A stretch of DNA of 64,000 nt from Limnovirga sp038203525 (GCA_038203525.1 JBBRDW010000005.1:1-64000); one strand, 5' to 3'. Shown: positions 9,454 through 18,766, counted from the first letter of the stretch. Notes: a model not told the origin generated them from the letters alone. Program-made: numbers and translations.

Positions 9454-10326
9454 ATGTTTTTATTAGATGGAAAAATAGCTTCTGCTTCAATTAAAGCAGC
9501 GCTGAAGACACAGGTAGATGAACTAATTTTATTAGATAAACCTTCCCCACATTTGGCTGCAGTTCTTATTGGAAGCAATGGCGCAAGCGAAACTTATGTG
9601 GCCAGCAAAGTAAAGAACTGTTCAGAAGTTGGGATCCAGTCAACTCTCATCAGGTTCGAGCACGATGTAACCGAACAACAATTGCTTAATAAAATTGCCG
9701 AACTCAACGCCGATACTGGTATTAACGGCATACTCGTGCAACTCCCTTTACCAAAACATATAAATGAGCAAAAAGTAATCGAGGCTATCAACCCAATAAA
9801 AGACGTAGATGGCTTTCACCCGGTAAACATTGGTAAGCTGGTTCAGGGCCTGCAGACATTTATACCCGCAACACCTTATGGCATTATGCTAATGCTTGAA
9901 TATTATAATATTCAAACAAAGGGCAAACATGCAGTGGTTATAGGTAGAAGTAATATCGTTGGCCGGCCAATGAGTATATTGTTGAGCTCCAATATAAAAT
10001 TTGGTAACTGTACCGTTACCATTTGCCACTCCCAAACCCGAAATCTTAAAGAAATTTGTCTTCAGGCAGACATTATTGTCGCAGCCATAGGCATTCCCGG
10101 GTTTGTAAAAGGAGATATGGTAAAGGATGGCGCAATTGTTATCGACGTTGGTATTACCAGGGTTGAAGATGCAACTGCTAAAAAAGGATTCCGCATAAAA
10201 GGAGATGTAAGTTTTGAAGAAGTATCGCCAAAAACGGAAGCCATTACACCCGTACCCGGCGGAGTTGGATTAATGACCATCGCAGGTTTACTTAAAAACA
10301 CTTTGCAGGCTTACCATCTGCAATAA
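9454..10326 (+). CDS. folD: Bifunctional methylenetetrahydrofolate dehydrogenase/cyclohydrolase FolD
   Basis: A 290-residue cytosolic enzyme that interconverts 5,10-methylene-, 5,10-methenyl- and 10-formyl-tetrahydrofolate for purine and formyl-Met synthesis. Family motifs are complete: YVASK with the catalytic lysine near residue 52, GILVQLPLP near 95, KDVDGFHP near 117, TPYGIMLMLEYY near 140, the NADP-site motif VVIGRSNIVGRP near 162 and the C-terminal PVPGGVGLMTIAGLL. Length matches the usual 280-300. It stands alone, divergent from the sus operon. Confidence 0.97.
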   Translation: MFLLDGKIASASIKAALKTQVDELILLDKPSPHLAAVLIGSNGASETYVASKVKNCSEVGIQSTLIRFEHDVTEQQLLNKIAELNADTGINGILVQLPLPKHINEQKVIEAINPIKDVDGFHPVNIGKLVQGLQTFIPATPYGIMLMLEYYNIQTKGKHAVVIGRSNIVGRPMSILLSSNIKFGNCTVTICHSQTRNLKEICLQADIIVAAIGIPGFVKGDMVKDGAIVIDVGITRVEDATAKKGFRIKGDVSFEEVSPKTEAITPVPGGVGLMTIAGLLKNTLQAYHLQ

Positions 10327-10347
10327 ATTTATTATCGTATTTTATTA

Positions 10348-10570
10348 TTTAGATACCAGCAGTTGCATTACATGTCATCGCCGGTTGCGTCGCAATCCTT
10401 TTATCGTTCGTAACAATCAGGAACAATGGGCAGCCAGGAAGCAGCGGGCTGTAAATACTGTTTTATAGGCTATTTTCCGAAATGAAAATTGAATCCTGAA
10501 ACGCATTCCCCACTACAAGAGTACAACGCAACGGAAGTTTCATTCCTGCATTATAGTCTGGCTCAAAAAA
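10348..10570. repeat. Intergenic inverted-repeat element 3 (type-B left arm, A-like right arm)
   Basis: Left arm 10348-10398: GATACCAGC, CATCG, then TTGCGTCGCAATCC. Right arm 10512-10570: CTACAAGAGTACAACGCAAC, GGAAG, then GGCTCAAAAAAA. The loop is about 113 nt. It fills most of the gap between folD and queE. Confidence 0.8.
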
Positions 10571-10649
10571 ATCAGGTAAAATATTGCGGTATTATTTTTT
10601 CATTTATCCTTTTTATATTCATTGATAACTATGTGTAAGCCGCTGCGCT

Positions 10650-10657
10650 TACTTTTG
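10650..10657 (+). promoter_or_regulatory. Candidate -7 box for queE
   Basis: TACTTTTG fits TAnnTTTG and ends 6 nt before the ATG at 10664. Because it lies inside the longer open frame that begins at 10622, it argues for the later start. Confidence 0.45.
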
Positions 10658-10663
10658 CAAACA

Positions 10664-11284
10664 ATGATCCAAACAATTTTAGATACCGACGCCTTACCGG
10701 TTATGGAAGCTTTTTATACCCTTCAGGGCGAGGGCTTTCATCAGGGTAAGGCTGCATATTTTATTCGCCTCGCCGGCTGCGATGTAGGCTGTGTCTGGTG
10801 CGATGTAAAAGAAAGCTGGAATGCAGCAAAACATCCCCGCATTACGCTTCAAAACATCGTTTCCGGGGCACAGGAATTCAAGTCAAAATTGATAGTAATT
10901 ACAGGTGGCGAACCTTTAATGCACAACCTCGATAAATTGACCCAAATGCTGCAGCACAAAGGGTTTGAAACCAATATTGAAACTTCGGGCTCTCACCCTT
11001 TAAGCGGAACGTGGAACTGGATTTGCCTGTCGCCAAAAAAATTTAAGGCTCCTCTGCCGGCAATACTTCCGGTTGCAAATGAACTGAAAGTGGTTGTCTG
11101 CAATAAATCCGATTTCAAATGGGCCGGGCAATACGCAGAAAAAGTTTCACAAAAATGTAAATTATATTTACAGCCCGAGTGGGATAAAAGAGAAATTATA
11201 ACCCCACTTATAACCTCTTACATTCAAGAAAATCCTCAATGGCAGCTTAGCCTTCAGGTGCACAAGTATATTGGTTTGCCTTAA
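10664..11284 (+). CDS. queE: 7-carboxy-7-deazaguanine synthase QueE
   Basis: A 206-residue radical-SAM enzyme that converts 6-carboxytetrahydropterin to 7-carboxy-7-deazaguanine in queuosine precursor synthesis. The iron-sulphur/SAM motif is CDVGCVWC near residue 37, a CX3CX2C spacing seen in Bacteroidota QueE. It is preceded by FYTLQGEGFHQGKAAYFIRL, the substrate and cofactor segment, and followed by VITGGEPL near 80 (the GGE SAM-binding motif) and NIETSG near 105. I chose ATG 10664 over 10622 because the family starts close to this point and a -7 box precedes it. Other queuosine genes are not in the window. Confidence 0.92.
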   Translation: MIQTILDTDALPVMEAFYTLQGEGFHQGKAAYFIRLAGCDVGCVWCDVKESWNAAKHPRITLQNIVSGAQEFKSKLIVITGGEPLMHNLDKLTQMLQHKGFETNIETSGSHPLSGTWNWICLSPKKFKAPLPAILPVANELKVVVCNKSDFKWAGQYAEKVSQKCKLYLQPEWDKREIITPLITSYIQENPQWQLSLQVHKYIGLP

Positions 11285-11336
11285 CAGCGTATTGTTAAAT
11301 TAACAAGGCAAACCTGTAAGTTATTCCCGTTTAAAC

Positions 11337-11373
11337 AAGCAAAATGCCCGCAACGGGTTTTGCTTATTTTTTC
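11337..11373 (+). terminator. Terminator after queE
   Basis: AAGCAAAA (11337-11344) pairs with TTTTGCTT (11358-11365), and an inner CCCG/CGGG pair closes a short loop; ATTTTTT follows. It is 52 nt past the queE stop. Confidence 0.75.
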
Positions 11374-11432
11374 TAATCATATTCTCCTAACTTTAATGAA
11401 TTATTTTATATAGAACTTAAAAAGTTTTTACT

Positions 11433-12146
11433 ATGCAAAAGATTATTCCGGCATTATTACTTTGCATGCTTTCATTAAAAAATTATTGCCAGGTCTCTGC
11501 TTTGGGAATGGGTAAAGAGTTTCAATCCATTACTGGCTTTGGAAGAATTCAAACTGGCTTCGAAGGGCTGCAAACATACAATTCCGGAAATGTAAACGGC
11601 AACCAGTTTTCTACAGATAACTGGAGTCTCGGCTCCGTTACAACAACAGAAAAACAGGTTATAAGCGACTATCTTTTTCTTTACGATAAAGTACGACAGG
11701 AACTTTTCCTCAAAGCGAAAGATGATAATGTGGTAGTACTTGCCGATAAAAAACAAATCGCCTCCTTTACAATTAACAGCGACAGACCGCACAACTACTA
11801 CCACGCCGAGTTATATGATCCGCAGCAGGCAGGCAGCTTTTTTGAACTTCTTGTGCAAAACAATAAATATACTTTATTAAAACTCACCAAAACAACGTTC
11901 GAAAAAGCCAATCCCAACGATATGGAAAAAGTAAAACAGGGAATTTTTAACGATGCATTTACAGACCAAATCACCTACTATATTTACTATAACAATACAA
12001 CCGAAAAAATAGCGCTTAATCAGCACAGCCTTAAAAAGACCCTCAAAGAAAGCAGATCTAAAACCGACGATTTTTTTAGCATTCATCAAAACGATGAGGT
12101 AAATGAAGATCTACTCATAAGCCTCGTCAATTATGTCAATGGATAA
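11433..12146 (+). CDS. Secreted protein of unknown function
   Basis: A 237-residue protein I do not recognise. It has a clear signal peptide (MQKIIPALLLCMLSLKNYCQ), so it is exported. The mature part is mixed, with alternating hydrophobic beta segments and a charged, lysine-rich C-terminal half (residues about 165-225). There are no transmembrane segments after the signal, and only two cysteines, both in the signal region. Single gene after the queE terminator, followed by a single repeat arm. Codon use looks like that of its neighbours. Confidence 0.75.
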   Translation: MQKIIPALLLCMLSLKNYCQVSALGMGKEFQSITGFGRIQTGFEGLQTYNSGNVNGNQFSTDNWSLGSVTTTEKQVISDYLFLYDKVRQELFLKAKDDNVVVLADKKQIASFTINSDRPHNYYHAELYDPQQAGSFFELLVQNNKYTLLKLTKTTFEKANPNDMEKVKQGIFNDAFTDQITYYIYYNNTTEKIALNQHSLKKTLKESRSKTDDFFSIHQNDEVNEDLLISLVNYVNG

Positions 12147-12192
12147 CCACCCTTTTCTAAGAAAAAATACACGATCTCTCTGATTTTTTGGA

Positions 12193-12256
12193 ATTTTTTA
12201 AAGGTGTCCCCAGCTAAAAATAGTATGGCATCTTTGGTTGCGTCGCACGCTTGTAC
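12193..12256 (+). repeat. Single left arm of the intergenic repeat family
   Basis: A T-tract, TCCCCAGC and GGCATC lead into TTGCGTCGCACGCTTGTAC (12238-12256). No matching right arm occurs before the next gene; the next right arm is at 14081, beyond the aldehyde dehydrogenase. Confidence 0.8.
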
Positions 12257-12418
12257 ATTTCTGAATTCTTTGCAGCAGTATGCGCAGGGTATTAATGCTA
12301 GCCACCTTCATCTTATACCCTCTTCCGCCTTCAATTTTATATCAATTTATCAGCTAACTATGGCAAGTTTGGGCTGTGGCAAAATTTAAATCATCTTTGC
12401 TTCCTAAAAATTTGCAAT

Positions 12419-13942
12419 ATGGAATTTCTGGAGCAATTAAAGATACAGTCTGTAAATGAAGGCGTTTCCACCGGAGCTAACTGGCTAAAAAGTACCGGAA
12501 AAAAAATCGATTCCTTCTCACCTGTAGATGGTAAACTTATTGGCAGCGTTGTTTGTGGCGATCCTGAAAATTACGAGACAGTTATAACAAAAGCAACTTC
12601 AGCTTTTAAAGAATGGCGCATGTGGCCGGCTCCAAAACGTGGAGAAATTGTACGCCAGTTTGGAGATGCTTTAAGAGCAAAAAAAGAACCTCTGGGCAAG
12701 TTAGTAAGTTACGAAATGGGCAAAAGCCTGCAGGAAGGTTTGGGCGAAGTACAGGAAATGATTGATATCTGCGATTTTGCGGTTGGGCTTTCCCGTCAGC
12801 TATATGGCCTTACCATGCATAGCGAAAGACCCATGCACCGTATGTATGAACAATGGCATCCGCTTGGCATTACAGGTATTGTTTCAGCATTTAATTTTCC
12901 TGTAGCGGTTTGGAGTTGGAACACAGCCCTGTCTTGGGTTTGTGGCAATGTGTGCATTTGGAAACCAAGCGAAAAAACGCCCCTGTGTGGTATAGCTTGC
13001 CAAAAAATTATTGCCGAAGTTTTTGCAAAAAACAACGTACCGGAAGGCGTAAGCTGTTTAATTCAGGGCGATCGTGAAGTGGGGGAATTAATTTCAAATG
13101 ATGTCAGAATTCCACTGGTATCTGCCACAGGTTCTACCAGAATGGGCAAAGAGCTTTCCACCGCAGTAGCTGCACGCCTGGGCAGATCAATACTTGAATT
13201 GGGCGGCAACAATGCAATCATTATTTCAAAACATGCGGATCTGGATATGTCGCTTGTAGGGGCGGTATTTGGAGCTGTTGGCACAGCAGGCCAGCGCTGC
13301 ACTTCTACGCGTCGTTTAATCATTCATGAATCAGTTTACGATTCGTTTAAAGAAAAATTGGTAAGTGCGTATCAACAGTTGCGCATAGGCGATCCACTCG
13401 ATACAAAAAACCATGTAGGTCCGCTGATTGACAGGGATGCAGTAAAAATGTACCTTGAATCTATTGAGAAATGTAAAGCACAGGGTGGCAATTTTGTGGT
13501 AGAATACGGCGTAATGGAAGGTGCCGGCTACGAGAGTGGCTGCTACGTAAAACCTTGCATTGCCGAAGTAACGAACAGCCTGGCCATTGTTCAACACGAA
13601 ACTTTTGCACCTATTTTATATTTGATAAAATATCAAACAATTGAAGAGGCTATCGAACTGCAAAATGGCGTACCTCAAGGTTTATCCTCAGCAATCATGA
13701 CGCTTAATCTACGGGAGTCAGAATTATTTCTTTCTCAGGCGGGTAGCGACTGCGGCATTGCCAATGTTAATATTGGCACCAGCGGTGCAGAAATAGGTGG
13801 TGCATTTGGTGGCGAAAAAGAAACAGGTGGCGGTCGTGAAAGTGGCAGCGATGCATGGAAAGCCTATATGCGAAGGCAAACAAATACCATTAATTATGGA
13901 AGTAACCTGCCATTGGCTCAGGGTATTAAGTTCAATTTTTAA
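12419..13942 (+). CDS. Aldehyde dehydrogenase, ALDH7 (aminoadipate-semialdehyde) type
   Basis: A 507-residue NAD-dependent aldehyde dehydrogenase. Motifs: FNFPVAVWSWN near residue 160, WKPSEKTPL near 182, ATGSTRMGKEL near 238, the ELGGNNAII segment with the general-base glutamate near 263, and the nucleophile cysteine in GTAGQRCTSTRR near 297. The C-terminal GGAFGGEKETGGGRESGSDAWK and the overall length point to the ALDH7A1/piperideine-6-carboxylate dehydrogenase branch, which oxidises alpha-aminoadipate semialdehyde in lysine breakdown. The substrate is inferred from family only. Monocistronic; flanked by single repeat arms facing each other. Confidence 0.92.
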   Translation: MEFLEQLKIQSVNEGVSTGANWLKSTGKKIDSFSPVDGKLIGSVVCGDPENYETVITKATSAFKEWRMWPAPKRGEIVRQFGDALRAKKEPLGKLVSYEMGKSLQEGLGEVQEMIDICDFAVGLSRQLYGLTMHSERPMHRMYEQWHPLGITGIVSAFNFPVAVWSWNTALSWVCGNVCIWKPSEKTPLCGIACQKIIAEVFAKNNVPEGVSCLIQGDREVGELISNDVRIPLVSATGSTRMGKELSTAVAARLGRSILELGGNNAIIISKHADLDMSLVGAVFGAVGTAGQRCTSTRRLIIHESVYDSFKEKLVSAYQQLRIGDPLDTKNHVGPLIDRDAVKMYLESIEKCKAQGGNFVVEYGVMEGAGYESGCYVKPCIAEVTNSLAIVQHETFAPILYLIKYQTIEEAIELQNGVPQGLSSAIMTLNLRESELFLSQAGSDCGIANVNIGTSGAEIGGAFGGEKETGGGRESGSDAWKAYMRRQTNTINYGSNLPLAQGIKFNF

Positions 13943-14080
13943 ATTATAATGGATTCATAAATTAACGTTGGCTGGGTGGTTTTGTAATGCCGGTGTAATT
14001 TTTGTAACTTGCTTTTAGTTATTTTTACTGATTGATTTAGCAAATTGGAGGCTGTTGGATGATCCATGAAGAACAAAAAG

Positions 14081-14135
14081 TAAAAGTGTGCGACGCAACA
14101 GGCGATAAACAAAGTAAAAAAGCCCGGCTCAAAAA
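14081..14135 (+). repeat. Single right arm of the intergenic repeat family
   Basis: TAAAAGTGTGCGACGCAAC at 14081-14099 followed by AGCCCGGCTCAAAAA. It has no partner left arm nearby and ends 66 nt before the subtilase ATG, so it lies in that gene's leader region. Confidence 0.8.
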
Positions 14136-14201
14136 GAATAAAAGCTAGATTAAACAAGATTTGAACTCCGGCGGCTATTGCACAAAAGAAAAAGACGATC
14201 C

Positions 14202-15893
14202 ATGTTGAAAATGAAATGCTGTTTCCCTCTGCTGTTAGTTATATTATTCCAGTTTTCTTATGGCCAAAACGACATAAAAGGCTGGCACTTACGCGACCAG
14301 GCCTCAGATGGCTATAACGGTATTAGTTTAAAAAAGACTTATGACTTTTTAAAAGGAAAAAATTACACAAGCGTTATTGTTGCAGTGATAGACTCTGGCG
14401 TTGATACTACACATGAAGACCTGAAAAAAATACTCTGGAAAAATACCAGGGAAATTCCCGGAAACGATATTGATGATGATGGCAATGGTTATGTTGATGA
14501 TGTAAACGGGTGGAATTTTCTCGGTAATAAAGATGGTAATAATCTTAAAAAAGACGCATCAGAAAAAAGCCGGGTTTATTACCGCTTTAAAGATAAATTC
14601 AGCGGAAAACAAATTGATACACTTATGCTTACTGCCGATGAAAAATGGCAATTTGAAGAATGGTCAAAAGCTGCAGCACAAATGGATATAACTCCAGACG
14701 AGCAGATGCAGGTTCAAATGCTTGATATTATTTGCAAATCACTAAAAAAGAACGACCAGGTTATACGGGCAGAAATGAATAAAGACGAGTATACGCCCGG
14801 TGAACTGGAGAAATTTGAACCCGGCACTCAAAAAGGGCGGCAGGCGAAAATGGGATACATAACCTGCCTTAAAATGCTAAGCCTCGAGGATGAACAAACC
14901 AATAAAGACCTGATTAATGATCTGGAAGAATATGTAGTTGGCAAAAAACAAACAATAGAAGCTAAAACTTTTGCCCCACCCAACTACCGGGCAGGGATAA
15001 TAAAAGACAATTATTTTGATATTAATGACCGGTTTTATGGCAACAACGATATAATGGGCCCCGAGCCCATGCACGGTACCCACGTTTCCGGAATTATTGC
15101 TGCTGAAAGAAATAATAATAGAGGTGTTGATGGAATTGCCGACCACGTGCAGATTATGATGATACGTGCGGTACCCGACGGAGACGAATACGATAAAGAT
15201 ATTGCCCTTGCTATAAAATATGCAGTAGATAACGGCGCCAAAGTAATTAATATGAGCTTTGGTAAAAGCTTCTCACCAGAAAAAAAATGGGTGGATGAAG
15301 CTGTTCGTTATGCCGAATTAAAAGACGTATTGTTAATTCATGCATCGGGTAATGAATCGCATAACACTGACAGCGTTGATAATTTTCCCAACCCAGAATT
15401 ACTTACCATTAATGAAAAGGCGGAAAATTTTATCTCAGTGGGCGCCAGCGGCGATAGAAAGGTTGCCGGAGGAAGTGTGATTGCAGATTTCAGTAATTAT
15501 GGAACCAATACCGTTGATGTGTTTGCCCCGGGAGTAAAAATTTATTCGTCATTACCGGGTGGCAATAATTACGGCTTTTTAAATGGCACCAGTATGGCGG
15601 CGCCAATAGTAACAGGTATAGCAGCTCTAATACGTTCTTACTATCCCCTGCTTTCTGCCAAGCAGGTTAAATATGCCATTGATAAGTCTGCAGAAAATAA
15701 TGAGGATATAGACGCCGTTACCGTGCCAGGTACCAACAGAGTTGCTCCTTTGAGTAGCCTTTGCACCAGCGGTGGTATTGCCAACGCATACAAGGCTATA
15801 GAGCTTGCCTCAACACTAAAACCAGAGGCATTAAAACCAGATAAAAACACCAAGCCAACACTTATCAATTCAAAAGAAAGTAAAAAGTTATAA
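14202..15893 (+). CDS. Secreted S8-family (subtilisin-like) serine peptidase
   Basis: A 563-residue exported protease. A signal peptide precedes YGQ near residue 22. The catalytic triad is visible: Asp in AVIDSGVD near residue 64, His in HGTHVSG near 291, and Ser in NGTSMAAP near 465. About 227 residues separate Asp and His, whereas classical subtilisins have about 35; the insert is lysine- and glutamate-rich and helical. There is no T9SS sorting domain at the C-terminus. The ATG at 14202 is preferred over the TTG at 14178 because it directly starts the signal peptide. The DinB gene begins 4 nt after the stop, suggesting one transcript. Confidence 0.9.
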   Translation: MLKMKCCFPLLLVILFQFSYGQNDIKGWHLRDQASDGYNGISLKKTYDFLKGKNYTSVIVAVIDSGVDTTHEDLKKILWKNTREIPGNDIDDDGNGYVDDVNGWNFLGNKDGNNLKKDASEKSRVYYRFKDKFSGKQIDTLMLTADEKWQFEEWSKAAAQMDITPDEQMQVQMLDIICKSLKKNDQVIRAEMNKDEYTPGELEKFEPGTQKGRQAKMGYITCLKMLSLEDEQTNKDLINDLEEYVVGKKQTIEAKTFAPPNYRAGIIKDNYFDINDRFYGNNDIMGPEPMHGTHVSGIIAAERNNNRGVDGIADHVQIMMIRAVPDGDEYDKDIALAIKYAVDNGAKVINMSFGKSFSPEKKWVDEAVRYAELKDVLLIHASGNESHNTDSVDNFPNPELLTINEKAENFISVGASGDRKVAGGSVIADFSNYGTNTVDVFAPGVKIYSSLPGGNNYGFLNGTSMAAPIVTGIAALIRSYYPLLSAKQVKYAIDKSAENNEDIDAVTVPGTNRVAPLSSLCTSGGIANAYKAIELASTLKPEALKPDKNTKPTLINSKESKKL

Positions 15894-15897
15894 CGTT

Positions 15898-16410
15898 ATG
15901 GCACGCCCCAATCCGCAAGATGCATCCCAGTTTTATCACAATTACATCAACCTTACAAAAGGCGATTCTATTAACCAGGTAATGTATGATTTTGCCGCTC
16001 CGTTAAAAGAATTTTATAATAGCATACCAGAAGAAAAAGCAAGCTACGCCTACGCTCCGGAAAAATGGACCATTAAAGAATTATTGCAGCATGTGATTGA
16101 TGCAGAAAGAATATTTGCATATCGTGCTATTTGTTTCGCAAGAAAAGACGCTACCCCACTACCGGGTTTTGACGAGAACAGTTACGCCGCAAACTCCAAT
16201 GCAAACAGCAGAACCCTGCAATCGTTAAAAGAAGAATTTAATGCAATCCGAAATTCAACTGACCTCATGCTAAATTCATTTAATGATGACCAGTTAAATA
16301 CTAAAGGCACTTCCAGCAATAAAAGCATAACCGTAAATGCAATTGCATTTATTATTTACGGGCATTTGCTGCACCACAAAAAAATATTGGAAGAAAGATA
16401 CCTGTACTAA
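15898..16410 (+). CDS. DinB-family metal-binding protein
   Basis: A 170-residue four-helix-bundle protein of the DinB/DfsA superfamily. The segment KWTIKELLQHVIDAERIFAYRA (residues about 59-80) and the C-terminal YGHLLHHKKILEERYL supply the three histidines that normally bind the metal (His near 68, and two in GHLLHH). Members include thiol-S-transferases and many unknowns. It starts 4 nt after the subtilase stop, so it is probably translationally linked to it; no functional link between the two is known to me. Confidence 0.88.
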   Translation: MARPNPQDASQFYHNYINLTKGDSINQVMYDFAAPLKEFYNSIPEEKASYAYAPEKWTIKELLQHVIDAERIFAYRAICFARKDATPLPGFDENSYAANSNANSRTLQSLKEEFNAIRNSTDLMLNSFNDDQLNTKGTSSNKSITVNAIAFIIYGHLLHHKKILEERYLY

Positions 16411-16432
16411 CCAACCCTGTTTTTTTTATTTC

Positions 16433-16596
16433 TTTAGGTAACCGGCATAAGTTTTTCATTGCCTCGCCTGTTGTGTCACTCACTTGTACAGCAGATCAAT
16501 AGTCATCTTCAACAGCCTGGCGCACAAGTATCGCAACTGTTGTAATTTGCAGCGCATCTTTTTTAATTTCCAGCTAATATGCGGGAACCTAAAAAT
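16433..16596. repeat. Intergenic inverted-repeat element (variant left arm, degenerate right arm)
   Basis: The left arm 16433-16489 ends in GTTGTGTCACTCACTTGTAC, a four-substitution variant shared exactly with 42660-42679. The right arm is weak: CACAAGTATCGCAAC (16523-16537) and GCGGGAACCTAAAAA further on. It fills the gap before lpxB. Confidence 0.6.
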
Positions 16597-16639
16597 AAAT
16601 TTTATCTAAAGTTAAAATTAATACTCTTCATATTTCACC

Positions 16640-17797
16640 ATGAAATATTATATAATAGCAGGCGAAGCTAGTGGCGATTTACATGGCAGCAACCTTATTA
16701 AAGAACTGCGGCATTTAGATGCGTCAGCAAATATTCGTTGCTGGGGCGGCGATATGATGGAGCAAGCAGGCGCGCAGGTTGTAAAACACTACAAGGATCT
16801 TGCCTTTATGGGTTTTACAGAAGTAATTATGAACCTTCGTACCATCTTTAAAAACCTCGACTTCTGCAAAAACGATATCATGCAGTTTCAACCAAACGTA
16901 TTGGTGCTAATCGATTACCCGGGTTTTAATTTACGCATAGCAGAATGGGCAAAAAAAACAGGCATTAAAGTGGTGTATTATATTTCCCCGCAGGTTTGGG
17001 CATGGAAAGAAAACCGCGTAAAAAAAATGAAATTATTTATTGACAAAATGCTGGTGATCCTTCCCTTTGAAAAAGACTATTACAAAAATAAATGGAACTG
17101 GAATGTAGAATATGTTGGGCACCCGCTGGTAGAAGTAATTGAAAGATACCAGAAGAAGAAGGCACGCACAAATACTGCTGAAAACATTCCTCATTCACCA
17201 TTCAAAATTAACCATCAGGGATTAAATAAAAAGCCTATTGTAGCACTCTTGCCCGGAAGCCGTAAACAGGAAATTTTAAAGAAACTTCCCATAATGCTCG
17301 AAGCAAGCAAAGCTTTTCCATCGTTCCAGTTTGTAGTGGCGCAGGCACCGGGGCAGGATGATAGTTTTTATACGGAAATGCTGTTGCCTTTCACCAATGT
17401 TTACTCTGTAAAAAATGAAACCTACTATTTGCTTTCACAGGCGAAAGCCGCACTGGTTACAAGCGGCACCGCTACGCTGGAAACTGCGCTGTTCGGTGTT
17501 CCGGAAGTGGTTTGTTATAAAGGCAGCAGCATCAGTTACCAGGTTGCGAAGCGGTTATTGACCATTAAATATATATCGCTTGTAAACCTTATTATGGATA
17601 AGTTCATCGTAAAAGAACTGATACAAAATGAACTTACTGTTGAAAACCTTCAACAGGAATTATCATTGATACTTACTGATAATAAAAGGATCGCTGAAAT
17701 AAAAAATGATTACGCCAACCTTAAAAAATTATTGAGCGAAGGCGGCAATGCATCTGCAAAAGCTGCAAAGAGTATTTATAATTTTTTAGAGAGATAA
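16640..17797 (+). CDS. lpxB: Lipid-A-disaccharide synthase LpxB
   Basis: A 385-residue GT19 glycosyltransferase that joins UDP-2,3-diacylglucosamine and lipid X to form the lipid A disaccharide at the inner face of the membrane. The N-terminus carries GEASGDLHGSNLI (residues about 7-19). Further motifs are LVLIDYPGFNLRIAEWA near 92, YYISPQVWAWKENRVKKM near 115, VGHPLVE near 157, LLPGSRKQEI near 195 and SGTATLETAL near 275. Length is normal. It stands alone here. Its stop codon lies inside the hairpin 17794-17830. Confidence 0.96.
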   Translation: MKYYIIAGEASGDLHGSNLIKELRHLDASANIRCWGGDMMEQAGAQVVKHYKDLAFMGFTEVIMNLRTIFKNLDFCKNDIMQFQPNVLVLIDYPGFNLRIAEWAKKTGIKVVYYISPQVWAWKENRVKKMKLFIDKMLVILPFEKDYYKNKWNWNVEYVGHPLVEVIERYQKKKARTNTAENIPHSPFKINHQGLNKKPIVALLPGSRKQEILKKLPIMLEASKAFPSFQFVVAQAPGQDDSFYTEMLLPFTNVYSVKNETYYLLSQAKAALVTSGTATLETALFGVPEVVCYKGSSISYQVAKRLLTIKYISLVNLIMDKFIVKELIQNELTVENLQQELSLILTDNKRIAEIKNDYANLKKLLSEGGNASAKAAKSIYNFLER

Positions 17798-17830
17798 GGT
17801 TGCCAACCTTCAAAATGTTGGCAACCTTAT
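17794..17830. repeat. REP-like perfect hairpin at the lpxB stop
   Basis: ATAAGGTTGCCAAC (17794-17807) pairs perfectly with GTTGGCAACCTTAT (17817-17830) around a 9-nt loop. It includes the lpxB stop codon and directly abuts the end of the decayed gene at 17833. No T-run follows on the plus strand. It may act as a 3' stem, but its shape is that of a REP sequence. Confidence 0.75.
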
Positions 17831-17832
17831 AA

Positions 17833-18740
17833 TTACTGCTTTACAAATTTTTCTGTTGCAATTGCATTATCATCTTTTACCCTTACCATATAAGTACCCG
17901 GCGCAAGGCTGACAATGCTGAAGCAGTATGTAGCAGCTTTTGCACTAAACTTTAGCAGTTGTTTGCCCTGTATATCAAAAACCGCAATGGTGCTGGTTAT
18001 TGTGGCATTTAAACCTTTTACGGTAAGCTTATCTTTTGCCGGATTAGGATACAGTTGTATACTGCCCGGTTTTAAATAATTAATGCTTACCGTTTTACTG
18101 TAACTAAATTTACCATCTTATCTACCTGTTTAAGGCGGTAGTAATTAATGCCGGGTATGGGTAACTTATCTGTATAAGCATAATCCTGCACCGTTGCACC
18201 GGATGCTACATTGTTTACCTGTGCAACAGCAGTATAGTTAGCCGCATTGCTGCTGCGCTCTACTGCAAAATAACTGTTGTTTAATTCTGTTGCCGTTTGC
18301 CAGTTAAGGGTAATGTATGCTTTGGTTTGCGTGGCAGTAATTTTATTGTAGATGATGGGTAAGATTGCATGGCCGCCATTGTAGCGGGCAAGGGCAAATT
18401 TAGCACCGTGAGAAGGATCGCCCACTTTATAAGTATAACCATTTCCGGATGCTATTATTTTACCATCTGTTTGCAAAGCGGGCTATTAGCAAAACTCTAT
18501 ATATCGCCCATATCTGTAATTACTAACCCATTTTCGCCAAACGAAGAATCAATTGTACCATTACTTTGATAACGGGCCAAAGCAAAAAAGCTTGGTGCAA
18601 TATAATCTGAGTAAAAACCAACGGCTATAATTTTATTATCGGGCTGTACCAATACTTTTCTTGCTTCTGATTGTTCAGATCCAAAAGATTGTAGCACTAT
18701 TCCACTTCCTTTTCCAAACGACTCATCAATTTTTTTTTCC
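17833..18740 (-). pseudogene. Decayed delta-60-repeat protein with T9SS C-terminal sorting domain
   Basis: Minus-strand remnant of a secreted protein. The 5' part encodes delta-60-type repeats (VLVQPDNKIIAVGFYSD, DSSFGENGLVITD). An in-frame TAG near 18497 and a frameshift follow, then another repeat (LQTDGKIIASGN), a fibronectin-like segment (ITLNWQTATELNNSYFAVER) and RLKQVDK, where a one-base loss near 18117 breaks the frame. The tail resumes as DGKFSYSKTVSINYL and YPNPAKDKLTVKG, ending KFVKQ: a type-A T9SS sorting domain. The 5' end is cut off at the hairpin 18741-18766. At least three lesions, so it is not expected to be functional. Confidence 0.85.
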
Positions 18741-18766
18741 GCAGAGTCTCCCAACGGGGACTCTGC
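18741..18766. repeat. REP-like hairpin at the truncated 5' end of the pseudogene
   Basis: GCAGAGTC (18741-18748) pairs with GACTCTGC (18759-18766), with an inner CCC/GGG stem and AAC loop and one bulged T. It sits exactly where homology of the remnant begins. Confidence 0.7.

Noticed and set aside
12204..12389. 61-codon frame before the aldehyde dehydrogenase
   Set aside because: It is made of a single repeat arm and AT-rich leader sequence, without ribosome site or recognisable protein.
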